Assembly (NCBI GenBank): GCA_021464245.1
Contig: JADCRB010000029.1
Coordinates: forward strand, 2,321,813-2,385,812
From: Carallia brachiata
Taxonomy: Eukaryota; Streptophyta; Magnoliopsida; Malpighiales; Rhizophoraceae
Direction of reading: 5' to 3'
DNA: 64,000 nt
Shown: piece after piece, positions 25,501-39,245 of the stretch
How the letters are laid out: every line of letters starts with the position of its first letter
How positions within the stretch are numbered: position 1 is the first letter of the stretch
Translations under genes and position numbers: made by a program
Notes under the pieces: model-generated
What the model was told of the DNA's origin: nothing
Databases searched by the model: none
What the model saw: the letters and a program-made list of their open reading frames with translations, nothing else

Positions 25501-27254
25501 ACAGCTGCTCATTCATGTGGTTAACATCAATATTTTGGTTTACTTTTCAATATTTGTTTACATGTGCTAAAGGAAAGAAAAATTCTGCAGTTCGCTAACT
25601 CAGAAGCACCATAGACAAGAACCAAGATATTTACACATTACCAGGCCCCTCCATTGAATAGGAATGTAGCACTACAGAGACATCTTGCTTTGCGTTTTAT
25701 TTACCAATATAATTGCATAAAGCAAGGTCAAGCAAAATGAAACACGCGCAAATGTCTCTAATTGTCCTCTATGCAATGATACAGGGAACACAACTCTTTT
25801 ATATTCAAGGTTCCAGAGAGAGAGAGAGAGAGATTTAACCAAAGCTCAAATTGCCCCGATAAATTCGAAATATATAACACTTCAAACTATGATTACCAAC
25901 GAAATATGACAACTAAAACTTCAAAATCAGCCCTTTTAGAGTATCAGTGGCTTCATAGAAATAAAGGGCAGTATAAAGAGCTAGTGCTGGGTTTGAAGGT
26001 GCAGATGCTTAAGTTCAAACACCAAGAAATAGCTGTAGCAAAACCAGAGAAGTATGACTCTTTAAAATACAAGCACAGATAATTCAACTCCCAATGGCAA
26101 ACCAACTGCTATAATGCAGTCATAAATTCTTATTCTTAAAACAAAATCCAATTCAATAATTCATATTCATCATTTCAATCAATCAGTATACTCCCACATT
26201 GCCTCAGTTCAAAAGTGAGATTTTTTTTTTTTTGCCAAAAAAAAAAAATTATATATTGCAATCTTAACTGCCAAACATTGAAATAAATTCATTGCATTTA
26301 AAGATAGAGAAGATCATTTATCCAGCACAATAACCCTCTCCATCAAACCTTCAGTTTCAACAACCACCAAGTCCCACAGATGGATATACAACATAGCTCA
26401 CTCACAGTCACAGAGTCACAAGCAGGCACCATTGTTAATTAAGTGAATTTAGACAATGGTTTTTATGGAAGGACCAAAAATTTAATTTTTTTCAATTAAA
26501 AAAAAAAAAAAACAACCTGAACAATCTCTTCAGACATAGAGACACAGCGAGGCAAAGTATGATCTCTAGGCAAAATCCTAATCTGGGTCTTTGTCTCAAT
26601 CCTCATTTGTTCGATAATCTTGCCTCCTTTACCCAACAAACAACCGACATGCATTCTTGACACCACCAATCTCGTGACCACTCTATTTCCACCGCCGCCG
26701 CCACCTCTGCCTCCTCCATACTCATCCTCCTCATTACCATAGCCGTTGTTCATGGAGAAGAGGGCATCACTCTCGAGAATCCTGTCGTGAATCAAGAACA
26801 GGGCCTCCTGGGCCGGAGAGAAGGCGGGCATTCGCCCTTCCGGGTCCCGCCTCCGGGTGTCGGATATCTCGATGATTCGCTCCTCGTCGCCCGGGATCAG
26901 CTCGTGGACGTTGACAAAAGCGCCGGTGTGCGCCCTTATGTGTTTGATGATGCTTCCGGACTTCCCAATCACGCCACCGGCTTTCATGTCGTGGCAGAGA
27001 ATGCGGTAGCTGGTGGTTACAACAAGGGAAGGGTCCTGTTGGGGCTTGGAGGAGGGGCGGTGGCTGTTATTTCCACCGCCGCCGCCGCCGCCTCCGCCCC
27101 CGCCGCCGCCCATGGGTCCGCCTCCGCCTCGGTGGCGGGGCTGGTAATGGTGGTTGTTGTACCTGGGCTTGTTGGTCCTACCCATGGTGGGTTCATTGTC
27201 ATAGTCCTGCTGATGGTCATAGTAGTAGTTCCTCTTAGATCTAGATCTTTCCAT
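22585..27254 (-). CDS. RCF3: Five-KH-domain RNA-binding protein, RCF3/HOS5/SHI1-like, 8 exons, 678 aa
   Basis: In Arabidopsis RCF3 is a nuclear KH protein that works with the Pol II CTD phosphatase CPL1 in mRNA capping, splicing, miRNA processing and stress-gene repression. Exons by eye: 27254-26517, 25463-25005, 24740-24492, 24014-23757, 23242-23166, 23058-22950, 22846-22720 and 22604-22585, 2037 nt in frame. KH1 is at about residues 82-150 (GVIGKSGS), KH2 at 192-266 (GCLLGKGGK), KH3 at 346-422 (VVGESEG), KH4 at 430-502 (CLLGRDGS) and KH5 at 603-672 (LIAKSKSK, GxxG lost). An Arg/Tyr-rich start and a 13-Gly run (49-61) precede KH1. A Ser/Arg linker lies between KH2 and KH3. The protein ends in LLQGFILSTQEDGP, which I recall as the conserved RCF3 C-terminus. 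The start is the first ATG of the frame. The call rests on five KH units in order and this tail. Confidence 0.93.
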
Positions 27255-27700
27255 CTCTCAAACAAATCCAAAATCACAAACACAGTAAGAAAGAAGCAAA
27301 GGTCAAGTCTTGAGAAATCCCTTTTCTTGAAACCTCTTTCCTTCTTCCTTCCTTCCTTCCTTCCTTCCTCGATTGTCAATGTTCAAGATTTCAGGATGTT
27401 CCAGTAATGGAAGTTTTTGGGGGTGTGGGTTTTAGGGTTTGCAGTTTGTGCTTCTGGTCTGATGATCTGGTGGTCCTCTTTTTCACTTCCTTGATGTCTT
27501 CTTCTTCTTCTTGATTTTTTTTTTGCTAGGGAAAGATGAGAGAAATGATTCCTGCGTTCTGTTTCCTTTGTTCTAAATCTTTGCAGACTTGGAACCACAG
27601 CTTTGTGAGTAATCTGCACGAGCCATGAAGCAAACAGTGACAGCAAACCCAACGACTTCAGATACTTTACTTCCAGATGCAAGTCCAAAGTTATCTCCTG
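27255..27700 (-). promoter_or_regulatory. 5' UTR / promoter-proximal region of the KH gene with GGAA microsatellite
   Basis: Directly upstream of the KH start codon lies an (AAGG)n run on the minus strand (about 27349-27369), within purine-rich leader sequence, typical of a plant 5' UTR. A 101-codon minus frame at 27688-27383 begins with an ATG upstream of the main start, but it is basic, low-complexity and unlike any family I know. At most it is an upstream ORF. I did not identify a TATA box. Confidence 0.45.
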
Positions 27701-30700
27701 CTAGTGGATTGCAGCCCTTTATTTACTCGTTCATTTTTTTTGTTTCCGGTGAAAACCTTATGAGTTTTTGTTTAAAAAAAAAAAAAAAAATGCTCATCGT
27801 ACTATACGTGAGCTAAGATCATCGGCATTTATATTATTATACTATCTCATTCAATTATTTTTTAAAGAGTAGACTCGTCAACTAAATACTATTAAATCAG
27901 AATGTATACTTATAAATTAAATCTGAATGCAGACATACAAATCTAATACTATTAGATCTAAATGTAACTTTTCAAGTTAATGACAGTAAACCGTATGCTA
28001 TTAGATCTAAACGTGATTTTTAAATCAATGACAGCCTTAACGAGTCTGAATAATACTATCAACGACTCTAAAATTAATACTGCACTGTAAGTTGAGTAAG
28101 TAAGGGAGACTAATATTACTTCAACCGTTAGTACTGAGACTCAAAATCAAGTTACATGTAGAAGAAATATTTTGAATCATTACTAAATTATTATTTCAAA
28201 TGAAAAAATTTATGAGTTTAAATAGATAAATTATTAAATTTATTAAATAAAAATATATTTATTTTAAAATTATTTAAATAAAATTATATAATACCTTTAT
28301 TTTTATTATAGCGGACCTATACAAAGACAAAAATAAATAAAAAAGGAAAAAAATGGAGGAAAGAAAAGTCTAATGTGAGTGTGTGTGGTCACAATTAAGC
28401 TGAGATTATTTATATAACATATCTCCCTAATTAAATGGCTGTCTCTGCAGTCAAAATCATTTTTAATTTTATCGATCGTGGGGGTAACGAGTAACTGTTA
28501 GATACAACAGTAAGTGGTTAAAGTTAATCATGAGTGTGAGCTTTCATATGAAAATATGAAATTTACACCTTTTTAAGTTGTTGTGAGACACTTTTATTAT
28601 ATACAATGATTTTAATTACCAGCCTAATCTTTTTGTACTAGCATTTAGTCTAATTGTTTGGTAACAACTACAATTCAATAATCACTAAATGGTAATCACT
28701 TGGAATGCTACTATTCATTACCTTACCAATCAGCCTTTGATTGAATATTATTTACATAAAATATGGACGCAAGATGCATATTTGTATTATTATTTAGTGT
28801 GTTTGATTGATAGAAAGTAGTAAGAAAGAAAATAAATAAAAAATAGTATAATAATAATATTATTATAATTGATAGAAAGTTATGCTAAAGAAAATGATTA
28901 AAAAGTTATGAAAAACAACATAAATAGTAATTTATGAGAAAAAAATAAAAATTAATTATTCGGATGGATAGAAAATGAATAAAAAAGAAAATTATAAAAA
29001 AATTATAATAATGATGATATTTGTTAATTAATTTTTTTTTTCTTTTCCTTTTCCATCGTTGTCAAACGTAGCAAAGTTGCCTTGCATGTTAATAATTATG
29101 ATTAGTCACATATAGTGTTAATATTAATTATTTTACTAATCGGTCTTTGATAGAGTTACATTTAGTGTCATAAAATTAAATTACATTGATATAAGTTCGA
29201 TTATTTACAATTAATGCTCATCGATTTGTATTGTTAATTATATCGATTTTCATAATAATACCGTTACGTTTAAATATTTATTAACTAATATGATAAATAA
29301 AATAAAATAATAAAGTAATTATTTTATATTCGGTTTCATTTCTTTGTTAAAACAAATTGGATGTGATTGATGGATTTTTTTTTTTGTTGTTGTTTTTTCA
29401 GTGTTATGACATAGCTTTTTTCCTATCACAATCATTAATGCATCAAATTCTCTTCAAAGACTATTATATAGGTTCAAATATTTAAGAAAATTACTGAACA
29501 ACAGCGATCAAGCTAATTTCAAATACAAACTCATTCGATGGTAAAAGTATAATTAGAAGCTAGAACTGCCTAATCCGATAAATTTGACCAAATCTATCAA
29601 AATTAAATCGAAACTTCCAAAACAATTAAGAATTTATTAGATACAATTTTTAATTTAAATAAATCACATTTAACGGTTTAGTTTCAATTTTACGAGTCCA
29701 GAAACTATCAAAACCAAATCAAAATTGTCTTATAATACCGAAATCTAAAAGTACTTTTCCACACAAAAAAGAGAACCCACATACATGACTTACCTACACC
29801 CAGCAAAATGAATAAAAACATGTTGTTTATATAATTTCCATTATCAAATTTTTAGTTACCTATTATTTATATCAATCTTTGAAAATTTATTTTCTAATTT
29901 GATATTTGAGTAATCAATGTTTCGCTCAACTAAAGTGTCCTTAATTTCTTTTTCTTAAATATTGATGACTTTATTTGTAGGACAAATCCACAAAATAAAA
30001 AAAAAAAGTGAATGATAATTTTATTCCCAAACAATATAATTTAAACTGCCAAATCAACCAAGTTGATCCGCAGCAGCTAATGACGGTTTAATTAATTATA
30101 TTTTATCTTGTTTTAGTTGCAGTTTTGAAGATTTTCAAAGCATTACTAATTTTCATGATTTGAGTATTGAGTGTCAAATTGATCCAAACTAATATGATTA
30201 CATCCTAAATTGATCCCTGCGTAGCTATGGTTGAAAGTAAATTCAAATTACAGAGCATTTCCAAGTATTCAATTTTTAAACAAATTGATAATAGAAAAAT
30301 CTCTTACTTTAAGGGGCGATAACATGTTTTAGGGAGCCTGGCTTTGTTGTAGGAGGAAATGACATTGAACTCCAGAAATTTTAATATAATAACATCAATT
30401 TTTTTTTTTCGATTTCAATATAATAACATCAACAATAATATATATGATAAACATTCTCAACTGGACCATAGGCTCATCAATATCAAATATATACACCTAC
30501 GTTCTTCGAGCCTAGCTCATCTGACCTTCCTCCATTTATTCTCTAGGGGTTTTTACAAACTGTCCAACCTGCCAAAAACCATCCAATTCGAACTATGTTA
30601 ACCTGCATCTACTAAAATCGAAAGTAAAAAATACCCATAATTTTTAGTTTTCTAAATCTGTCAAAAGGCAGATTGGTGGTAGATTGGCGTTTTGAAAACT

Positions 30701-33700
30701 GCTCAAAACCATCTCAATCTACTGTCAATGGATATTTTTTTTTTTTAAAAAAATATTGCATACATTAAACATTATTTTACTTAAAACCACATCATTTTAA
30801 AGTTGGAAAATTGTGGTGCTAAAGAAAAGGCATAAGTGTTTGAAAAAGCTATCCCATATGCAAACAAGTTAATGACTGAAATGTTTGGTAATTATGTTAT
30901 CTAAAAGGTCTGCATTTGAAATATGTTCATATTTAATGTAGACAAAGTTATTTATTTATTTATTTGTTTATTTAAGGGGATTTCTTTTACATTTTCTTTT
31001 GTTTACTTGTAGGTTTTTTAGTAAAAAATGGAAGTCAGGAACAGTGGAAAGAATTTGCTAATCAGTTTTCTAAATAGATTTTGGCTCTAAGCCTTTAGGT
31101 GTATGGTTGTCGAGTAATCTGAAAGGGGTACATGTGATTTTATTACGTGAAAACTTTGTGATAACCATGCATTATGATGGCCAATTGATCAATACGGATA
31201 TTTTTTTATTGTGTTTCACTGTTGTTCATACTGGTTGTTAGCACGTAAATGATTTTGTGTGAATTTCTACATCAATAATTAGCCTTTCATTTAGGTAAAA
31301 TCATATAAGCTTAAATCATCCAAAGTGCCCACGACTAATCTATAATCGGTATATTGGTTTAGATGGTTAAGGTAATTGACAAAATTGACTCACAGTTTGA
31401 AATTTTAAAATATTATAATTGTAAAATATCTCTAAAATCCGTTCAATTTAACGTGCAAACATTTCTACTATTCTCTACCAATTAGGTCATCCTGTACAAT
31501 ATAGTGAAAAAAAATCGACTAAAGATATCTCACCTTTCACTAGCACTCAAGGACTTGACACAATTCCATATATACCTAGGTCTCTGTGGTGATCCAAGAT
31601 GGAGGATCTATGATTTAAATCTTAAAATGAAGAAGTTGGACTCCCAATTCAAACTTTTTAAGTGTTTAGTTCAACCCAATCTTTCGAACACAAATTTATC
31701 AATACATTTTTATAAATTTACATTAGACTCCAAAATTGTTAACGAAAAGTCGTTAACCTTTTTTCTGTCTCAATTTCAAAATGTTTATTTTGATATTAAG
31801 AACAACATTTTTGATATTTTCTTCTCATCATATTAAAAATTTAGTGCTTGAATTTTTGGAATGAATGAGCTTAGAAATTGGTTTAGGTTTGCAAGATTCA
31901 AAACCGAGCATCTCTCCTCTCGTAAGCTCCCAGCAAAAGCTCGGCTGTTAACAACAAATTGAGTAGAGAAGAAAAAGTTGCAATTTGTGAACTAACTATT
32001 TCTTTCTCGAACAATGCCTAATTCTTGACCATTAATTTGAGTTCCACAAAATTTAGAAACCCCCACTAACCCTTAATAGATTTGCTTACAGTTACAGTAC
32101 CTCAGTCACTCTAATTTTTATTTATCATTTTTCTCTGTCGCGCTCACATTGTCTCGACATGCAAGACACGGGGAAAAAGTTGACGGCAGAGAAATTATGC
32201 AGCATAAATTATTGACTGAGATATATAGAATAAAAAATTATTTTTTAAGAAAATCTTTTATTGGTAAAAAAATTTATTTTTTAACGTACAGGATCTATAT
32301 GTTAGCTCGTTTCTAACTCTTTTTTTTTATTTGTCTGTGAAACTGCCTCCCAAATTAAATTAGTTTTATCTATCTACGTGCAGAAAATTTATCATATCTA
32401 TTTCATATCTCCTTTTCATTTCGTATCATATTCACTGGTTAACTTTTTAGACCTTAGAGTGGCCAATCAAATCACTTGTGTTAGCCATCGGAGAGCTAAT
32501 ACTCGGCAATACATGGATAGATATATAGAAGGTACGTAATTAATATATAATTTATTTATTTATTTTAAATTTAATACACTTTTTACGATCTAATGATCCA
32601 AATCTCTATATACTCGCTATATTCTTATTTATGTGCATCTACCTATCTTTCTCCTTGCCGAAGTAGCCACAAAGCTTTGTGTAGCGGGAGAGGTCATGGA
32701 TTAAATTCTATCGTTGTCTTTTATTCTTGACATTATGCAAGAGTTCGTTGGGTGCAAAACATCTCTTTTGCAGTGCTCTCAAATTAACGACCCCCTTTCC
32801 CATCAACATCTAACAGCTAACCCGTGACTATTACTGTATTAAAAAAAAGAGTGGCCAATCAGATTGAATCCAATCCAACCTTGAAGGTAAAAACCCTCCT
32901 CATCAACCCGATTGTAATCTGTAATATAAGTTTGTATCTGTTTTATTCCCTCAAAGAAAAATATAATATTAACTGATTAGGCTACATATATTTTGTTGAG
33001 ACTTTCTCGTGAACAACATTTAACAATTTAGTAAAATTGCTAGTTAATGGTGTCAAACTTGTCGCTCCATGTCAACGGATAGCCAAATGAATCCGTGTAA
33101 ATGTACTTGTAAAGTTTCTCTTAAGTGATATATATATATTTTAGACCGTTCAGTATCTAATTTATTAAATTGACTAATTTAAACTGATCTAAATAGAACT
33201 TTAAAAGGTGGTAAAGGTCTCCCAACAGATATTTAATAAGACTGCATTTTTAAAACTCGAAATTGAGACCTTTAATTAAGTAAATTCAAATTTTTACTAT
33301 CTGAACTAACATCTACTAATCTTTTAAGTGATATCTTCTTTGTTCTTTGTGGCTAGGAAAATCTGATTGGCCTGATTTAGATTTTAGGGGATATCTGGTT
33401 GTGCTGGTGGATACTGTTGTTTGCTGTTGTAAAATCAAAAGGTAAGAAGCATAGTTTTTGGTTAATTTTTTTTTTTGGAGAATGTTGTTATTGATTATTG
33501 CCTATTGAAAGAGTGTTCAGTTTAATTTTTGATGCTGTTTTCTATAACTTTCAACAGTAATCTTATAAATATTTAATAATTTTTTTATATTATTATTAAA
33601 TTATATTCATTTTATTACGTAATTTACGAATTAGTTGAAAATATTTTTTTTGAGTACTTTTTAACTTTTGTATGTTAAAAATAATTTATAGAGATTGCTT

Positions 33701-34535
33701 ACCTTTAAAAATATTTATATAATTTTATTACTTTTTTACTGATTGTTTGAATTAGATTTGTATTTTTATTTATAATTACAAAATACATATTTTAATAAGA
33801 TTAAATTAGATTAATTAGACAAAAAAAGATTATTTATCGTAAAACAATAAAAAAATGTCTAAACACTTAATATCAATTTAACTAAATATTTTTTTACTAA
33901 ATTTTAATTAAATATTATAATTTTATTTTATTCATCAACGTAACAATAACAAAAAAAAAAAAAAGTAAACCAAAGACCCCTTAATATATGGCAGCTGCTG
34001 TACTGAGAGGCCCTCTTTTATATGAACTCAAAAACCCCGAAAATTCTCAGGTCGGGTCGCCAATCAGGTACAAACAAAACGTGTGAATTTTGTGGCGGAT
34101 GAACATGCATGCGGGCAATTATCCACCTAAAATTTATAATTTATATTAATTATACATATAATTTATATTAATTTTAATTTATTATTTTAATTACTATTAT
34201 TAACAAAGTAATATAAACAAACTTAAATTTATATTATTACTCATACTAAACTTTATATCTTATTCTAACTAAATTTTATATTTTATATTTTATTCAATTC
34301 TTTTTTTTTTCTTAATTGAAAGGTTACTATAATATATATATTAAAATAATATTATTTTATTATTTATAATAGAAATTAAAAAATAATTTTTTAATACGTA
34401 TTTGTCCTTGCCAGCGCCACAGTGTCATTTGTAGGTGGCGGCTGGCCGCGCTGCAGTGCAGAGACACCGGACATAGCTGTTGGCCGTTCCCATTTTCTTC
34501 TTCAACCTCCGGCGGGTTGAACCATACCAAAAAAA
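27701..34535. other. 6.8-kb AT-rich intergenic region
   Basis: No gene is supportable on either strand. It contains a copy of a dispersed A-rich repeat (about 28790-29060) and numerous poly(T) runs. Two open frames were considered (30359-30601 and 31504-31836, plus). Both are low-complexity and lack motifs. The last 150 bp are GC-richer (GGCGGCTGGCCGCGCTGCAG at about 34437-34456) and probably form the promoter or 5' UTR of the PPR gene that starts at 34536. Confidence 0.5.
28790..29060 (-). repeat. Dispersed A-rich repeat, copy 1 (minus orientation)
   Basis: It contains AATAGTAATTTATGAGAAAA followed by GGATAGAAAATGAATAAAAA and an ATAATAATGATGATA tail, almost the same order as at about 48400-48530. 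The reverse complement of the CT-rich blocks at about 12.3-12.6 and 52.6-52.95 kb shares the core. This is a non-coding interspersed repeat of unknown class. Confidence 0.55.
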
Positions 34536-36400
34536 ATGGCTAGCTTAGCGCCTCTAAGCACAGAAAACCAATTACTTCAAAGCGTAATTGCATCTGTGCT
34601 AAAGGGTGGGTGGAGCAACCTCTTGAACCCAAAGATTAGCTGTCGTCTTACCACAACAATCATTCAACAGGTACTTCTGCAATCCTCTCTCTATAGCCAA
34701 ACCCCTTCTCTTTCGTGGGCATTCTTCAAATGGATTGAATCATCTGTTCCTAGCTACAAGCACTCCTTGCAATCTTCATGGACGATGATTCATATTTTAA
34801 CGAAGCACAAACACTACAAGACTGCACAGAGCTTGCTTGAGAAGATCGCTTTTAAGGATTTCTTGTCAACTCATTCGGTTTTGAATGCTTTGGTGAAGAC
34901 CCATGATGATGATGATGACTTGGATGTGAATTGTCATGTTTTGAGTTGGCTTGTGATATTATATGCAAATTCTAAAATGACCCAGGAGGCCATTCAGGTT
35001 TTTGAGATGATGAGGTTGCAAGGGTTTAGGCCACATTTGCATGCTTGTACCGTGTTGTTGAGTTCTTTGGCTAAGGAAAGGTTGTCTGATGCTGTGTGGA
35101 AGGTGTATAAGAAGATGGTTAGAATCGGAGTTGTAGCTAACATTCATGTGTATAATGTGTTGATTCATGCTTGTTCTAAGTCTGGGGATGTCGAGAAGGC
35201 CGAGAAATTGCTTAGTGAAATGGAATCTACGTGTACTTTTCCCGATATTTTCACTTACAACACATTGATTTCGTTGTATTGCAAACGGGGTATGCACTAT
35301 GAAGCTTTATCTGTGCAACATAGGATGGAAATGGCTGGAATTAGTCCTGATATTGTTACTTATAATTCTCTTATTTATGCATACTGTAGAGAAGGTAGGA
35401 TGAGAGAAGCCATGAGGCTCTTCAAGGAAATTAAAGATGCCATTCCCAACCATGTTACTTACACGACTCTGATCGATGGTCATTGCAGAGTAAATGACCT
35501 TGATGAGGCTTTGAAATTGCTGGAGGTAATGGATGCAAAAGGGTTACATCCTAGTGTGGTTACTTATAACGCAATTTTGCGCAAGCTGTGTGAAGGAGGC
35601 AGAATGAGGGATGCAAATAAACTCTTGAATGAATGAGTGACAGAAGGGTTGAACCTGATAATGTGACATGTAATACGTTAATTAATGCCTACTGCAAGAT
35701 AGGAGATATGAGGTCAGCTTTGAAAGTGAAGAACAAGATGACAGAGGCTGGACTGAAGCTAGACCCATTCACATACAAGGCATTGATTCATGGATTTTGC
35801 AAGGTGAAGGAGATGGAAAGTGCTAAAGATCTCTTGTTTGGCATGCTTGATGCTGGATTTTCTCCTAGTTATTGCACCTATTCATGGCTAGTGGATGCCT
35901 ATTGCAATCAGCACAATGAAGAGGTGCTTATTAATTTCCCAGATGAGATTCTGAGAAGAGGCCTTTGTGTTGATGTTTCAATGTATAGGGCACTAATTAG
36001 GAGGTTCTGCAAGATAGAGAGGGTTGATTGCGCTGAAAAGGTGTTCCATCGTATGCAAGCGAAGGGTTTGTCGGGAGATAGCGTTATATACACTAGTCTG
36101 GCATACACTTATTGGAAACTAGGCAAGGCAAATGTTGTTTCCAATTTGTTAGACAATATGTATAAAAGAAGGTTGATGGTTACTCTCAAGATATATAAAA
36201 GTTTTAATGCTTCTCATGCTGGTGACAGTAGCACCTTAAGTCTTTTCTGGAATCATCTGGTTGACAGACACTTGTTGTCAAAGCAAGTATTGAAAGATTT
36301 TCAGCAGATTACACAAGGGGCTGGTCTTGCAACCTTCAATTTGCAGATGCTGCCCCCTAAAGTGGAGCCAAAAGAGAATAAGAATTCTTGTAATCTCTAA
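34536..36400 (+). CDS. P-class pentatricopeptide repeat protein, At5g38730-like, one-base frameshift
   Basis: Intronless PPR gene. P-class PPR proteins bind organelle RNA and act in its processing, stability or translation. From about residue 130 there are 12 consecutive 35-residue PPR units (for example FTYNTLISLYCKRGMHYEAL, VTYNSLIYAYCREGRMREAM, FTYKALIHGFCKVKEMESAK). No E, DYW or SMR domain follows. The 5' part (34536-35636, 366 codons) ends at TGA inside the seventh PPR unit (...KLLNE). The rest of that unit (SDRRVEPDN) continues one frame over from 35633 to 36400 (255 codons). One extra A in GAATGAGTG would restore a 621-residue protein. The order and text match Arabidopsis At5g38730 as I remember it, on both sides of the break. 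Either a sequence error or a recent inactivation explains this. The start ATG at 34536 opens MASLAPLSTENQLLQS, as in the homologue. Confidence 0.9.
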
Positions 36401-39245
36401 TCAAGCCTGTGGATGAAGGTCACTTTTAGTTACATTGCACCACCTGTAGCCAACAACTTGTTTGCTTTTCCTTTTATAAACAAGGTTAGAAAAGGAAATA
36501 TGAAAAGTGAAATTAAACTTAGAATTATTGTCTCCTTTACAAAGTTATAGTTGCATTTGCAATTTTTAACCATACTGAATGATACTGCTTATCTTTATTC
36601 TTCATAGGAACGTGAGAAACAAACACGACATACAACTTCTCATGATAAGAAGCAAGGTATTCTCTGCATCCGAACTTTGTTTTCATTGTGTGTCCTCTGT
36701 TTTCTCATTTCTTTATGTGTGTCTTAATGTGCTGCTGTTTTATGACAGTTGCTGCCAATGCTGAAGTCAACAATTCAATACCAAATTAACATGAAATATT
36801 AATGCTGTTTTCCCTTTTCTTATTTAATAGACAACTTAGTGATTGGGACAATGACTGAGCACGCTTGGAAGCGGACTAGGCGAGATCATTGATTCACACA
36901 TCATATATGATCCCTAATTCCTATTGGTAGCCTTTGAGGGGTGGACTATACTGGACTGACAGGCTTCAGAGTTCAGAAGGACTGAGAAGGCTTGGAAGTG
37001 GGCTGAAATAGGTCCTGAATTCTTCCATTGTTAGCCTCATATTATCGAATCCCCAACTACTACTGGGAGCCTTTGGGAGGCAGGCTAGATTGGGAGTTTG
37101 GGACCTGATTAAATTTTTAGCTGCATAAATCGCAAGGCAGAAAAGCTTCAATATGGCCTTTCTCTTTTTTGCATGTACGGCAGGTGCTCTCATATCCTTG
37201 ATGCAGTAGATCTCCTTCCACAGTCAGATTTTGAGATATATATATATTGCTAATAATATTTGGGACTGATGCATAACTGGCACTGAAGTACCAACAGGAG
37301 CATTTGAAGCTCGACTTTAAGCAAACAACAACTTAAGATAGAAAGCAGACACTCTCTGCTCAATTCTATTTCCGGATTTTCAGCCTAGAGTGATTACAGA
37401 GTGTTAGGTGTTGTTCAGTCTCTGTTAAAGCATTAGTATATATCATTCATTGCTCCTTTTCTTATTGTGTTGGAATTAAGGTAGAGTATCTTTTTTTTCC
37501 CTTCTTCGGTATTACTTGTAATGTTTCTGTTTAGTATCAGATGGTTTAGTGCTTGCACGCTGATGCTTTTTAAGATGTATATACTGCATCCCCTTTTCCT
37601 TTATTTTGGTGTTTACCATTTCTTAAGATTGATGGACATATTGTCTGAGCCGTGTCCTTGGGAATTAAATATGAATATGCTCTAATTCATTAAACATATG
37701 AAAAACTTAAAGCTTTTTTCTGTGTTTGAAATTTCCCATCTCCACAGGGTTTGCCTCTTTTGTCATGCATAAAGCAACTTTTAATGACTGTGAACTGCAT
37801 TGCCTCTTTATCACATCAAAACACCATCTAATTCCTGTTGCCTTTTATTTGTAACATTTCTTATCTATCCACCTTACTGCTTCAATTATATTTAAAGAAA
37901 TGTGACTATCGGGGCCCAGTCAAGTCAATCTTAATTATCTGAAACTTGCATGGTTTTCATACAATTCCGCTGCAGTTTGACTACTTAGAGAAGGATAAGG
38001 TGTCAAATAAGGGTCTGTCATGATGTCCAAAAATGACAAATCTTAGAGTATAAATCAGTGGTTCATTGCAGCTTTCTCTTGTTCTTTGCTATTACTTTTA
38101 GCTGTTTTACATTGCAGTGCATTTATGAGGCTACCAATCAGTGTTGCCGTATAGTTTCTTTTGGAAGAATCATTGCTTGGTTACCAATTAATATTTTGTG
38201 TATTAGTTTTTTGCCAAGGTGTTAAAATTGTTCAAGTGAATAGGTTTGACTCCACCGTGATATTGCCATGATGAGTCGGTAAGAGTTCCAGAACCTTTTG
38301 TGTATTGATCCATAAAACCTGTTCATGTGGTGCTTATCTTCAGCAGTTAGTTATCAGATAACATTAGGCCTGTTTCTGGATTCACTCAAAACATCAAACT
38401 AAAACTCATAATGGCAAAACTGCACAGGTAACTTTGATCGTGGATGGCAAAAACTAAAACTGCCACTTGCAATTGGAATGCGGCTCCATAGAGAGAGAGA
38501 TATCTATTTGTTATTAGTCATAATGGTACTTTTTTATGAAGAGACATTAGATTTAGAAGAAGCCAACAACTTGCTGGTGTGCGTGAGTTTTTCTTTTTCT
38601 GGTGGAAGTGTGTGCTAATCAGTTTATGAAGTCAAAACTGTAACTGTTGTATGATTGGTTTCATGTTGTTACAAGCAATAGCTTATGAATTTGGACGGTC
38701 GTTAGAAACTTCTGCTTGATAGAACTCATGATTTCCCTTTCTATGAGGAAAACCCTTTTTTGAGACCCCAAAATCCAAATTTTTTGGTGATGTGCTAGTG
38801 TGGACATTGGGGAATGCATTGTGAACTGTTTGTCGGGAAATATATCTAAGTGAGGTCAAATTTCTATGGCTTATTTAGTGTGATACAATAGAATTTTTTG
38901 AACTTTATAATCACAGCAATATGATTTGAATGGTGAGAATTGGGCACTAAATGGAAAATTTTAAGAACTTGGTTAGGCTCGCATTCTTTGCCGTGCTAGG
39001 ATGAGTTATTACTTTTACACCCTCCCGTTTTCATTTCTCATGCTAGCTAGGACATCAATAGCAACCTGGCCTCTTTTTTCTGGACATCAGTAGAAATAAC
39101 AGGTCTTTATTTCAGTCATTCTCATTGCCATCAAATGAGTTTGTTTTTGCAGATTTATTATGGCTATTTAATAAATGTCTTTATAATGTCTTTAGTTGCT
39201 GTGCCCTTCCTGCATCTTCAGGTTTTGACTTTATGTGAGATACTC
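36401..39245. other. 3' flank of the PPR gene, no gene seen
   Basis: About 2.8 kb less AT-extreme than other intergenic parts, and it may include a long or spliced 3' UTR. No open frame shows a recognisable motif. Two loosely similar segments (about 36855-36955 and 36985-37100, sharing CTTGGAAG...GGAGCCTTTG) may be diverged tandem copies of a repeat. Confidence 0.4.

Noticed and set aside
26787..27407. 206-codon plus-strand frame opposite the KH gene
   Set aside because: It is a shadow of the GC-rich first KH exon. Its Ala/Val-rich translation is the complement of the glycine tract and KH1.
27383..27688. 101-codon minus-strand frame upstream of the KH gene
   Set aside because: It lies in the 5' leader, is basic and low-complexity, and is not in frame with an extended KH protein by any clear splice. 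It may at most be an upstream ORF.
31504..31836. 110-codon plus-strand frame in the 6.8-kb intergenic region
   Set aside because: It has no recognisable domain, sits in AT-rich repetitive DNA and has no plausible neighbouring exons.
35633..36400. Second half of the PPR gene as an independent gene using the ATGA overlap
   Set aside because: It starts in the middle of a PPR unit and lacks a targeting N-terminus. A one-base frameshift in a single gene is the simpler reading.
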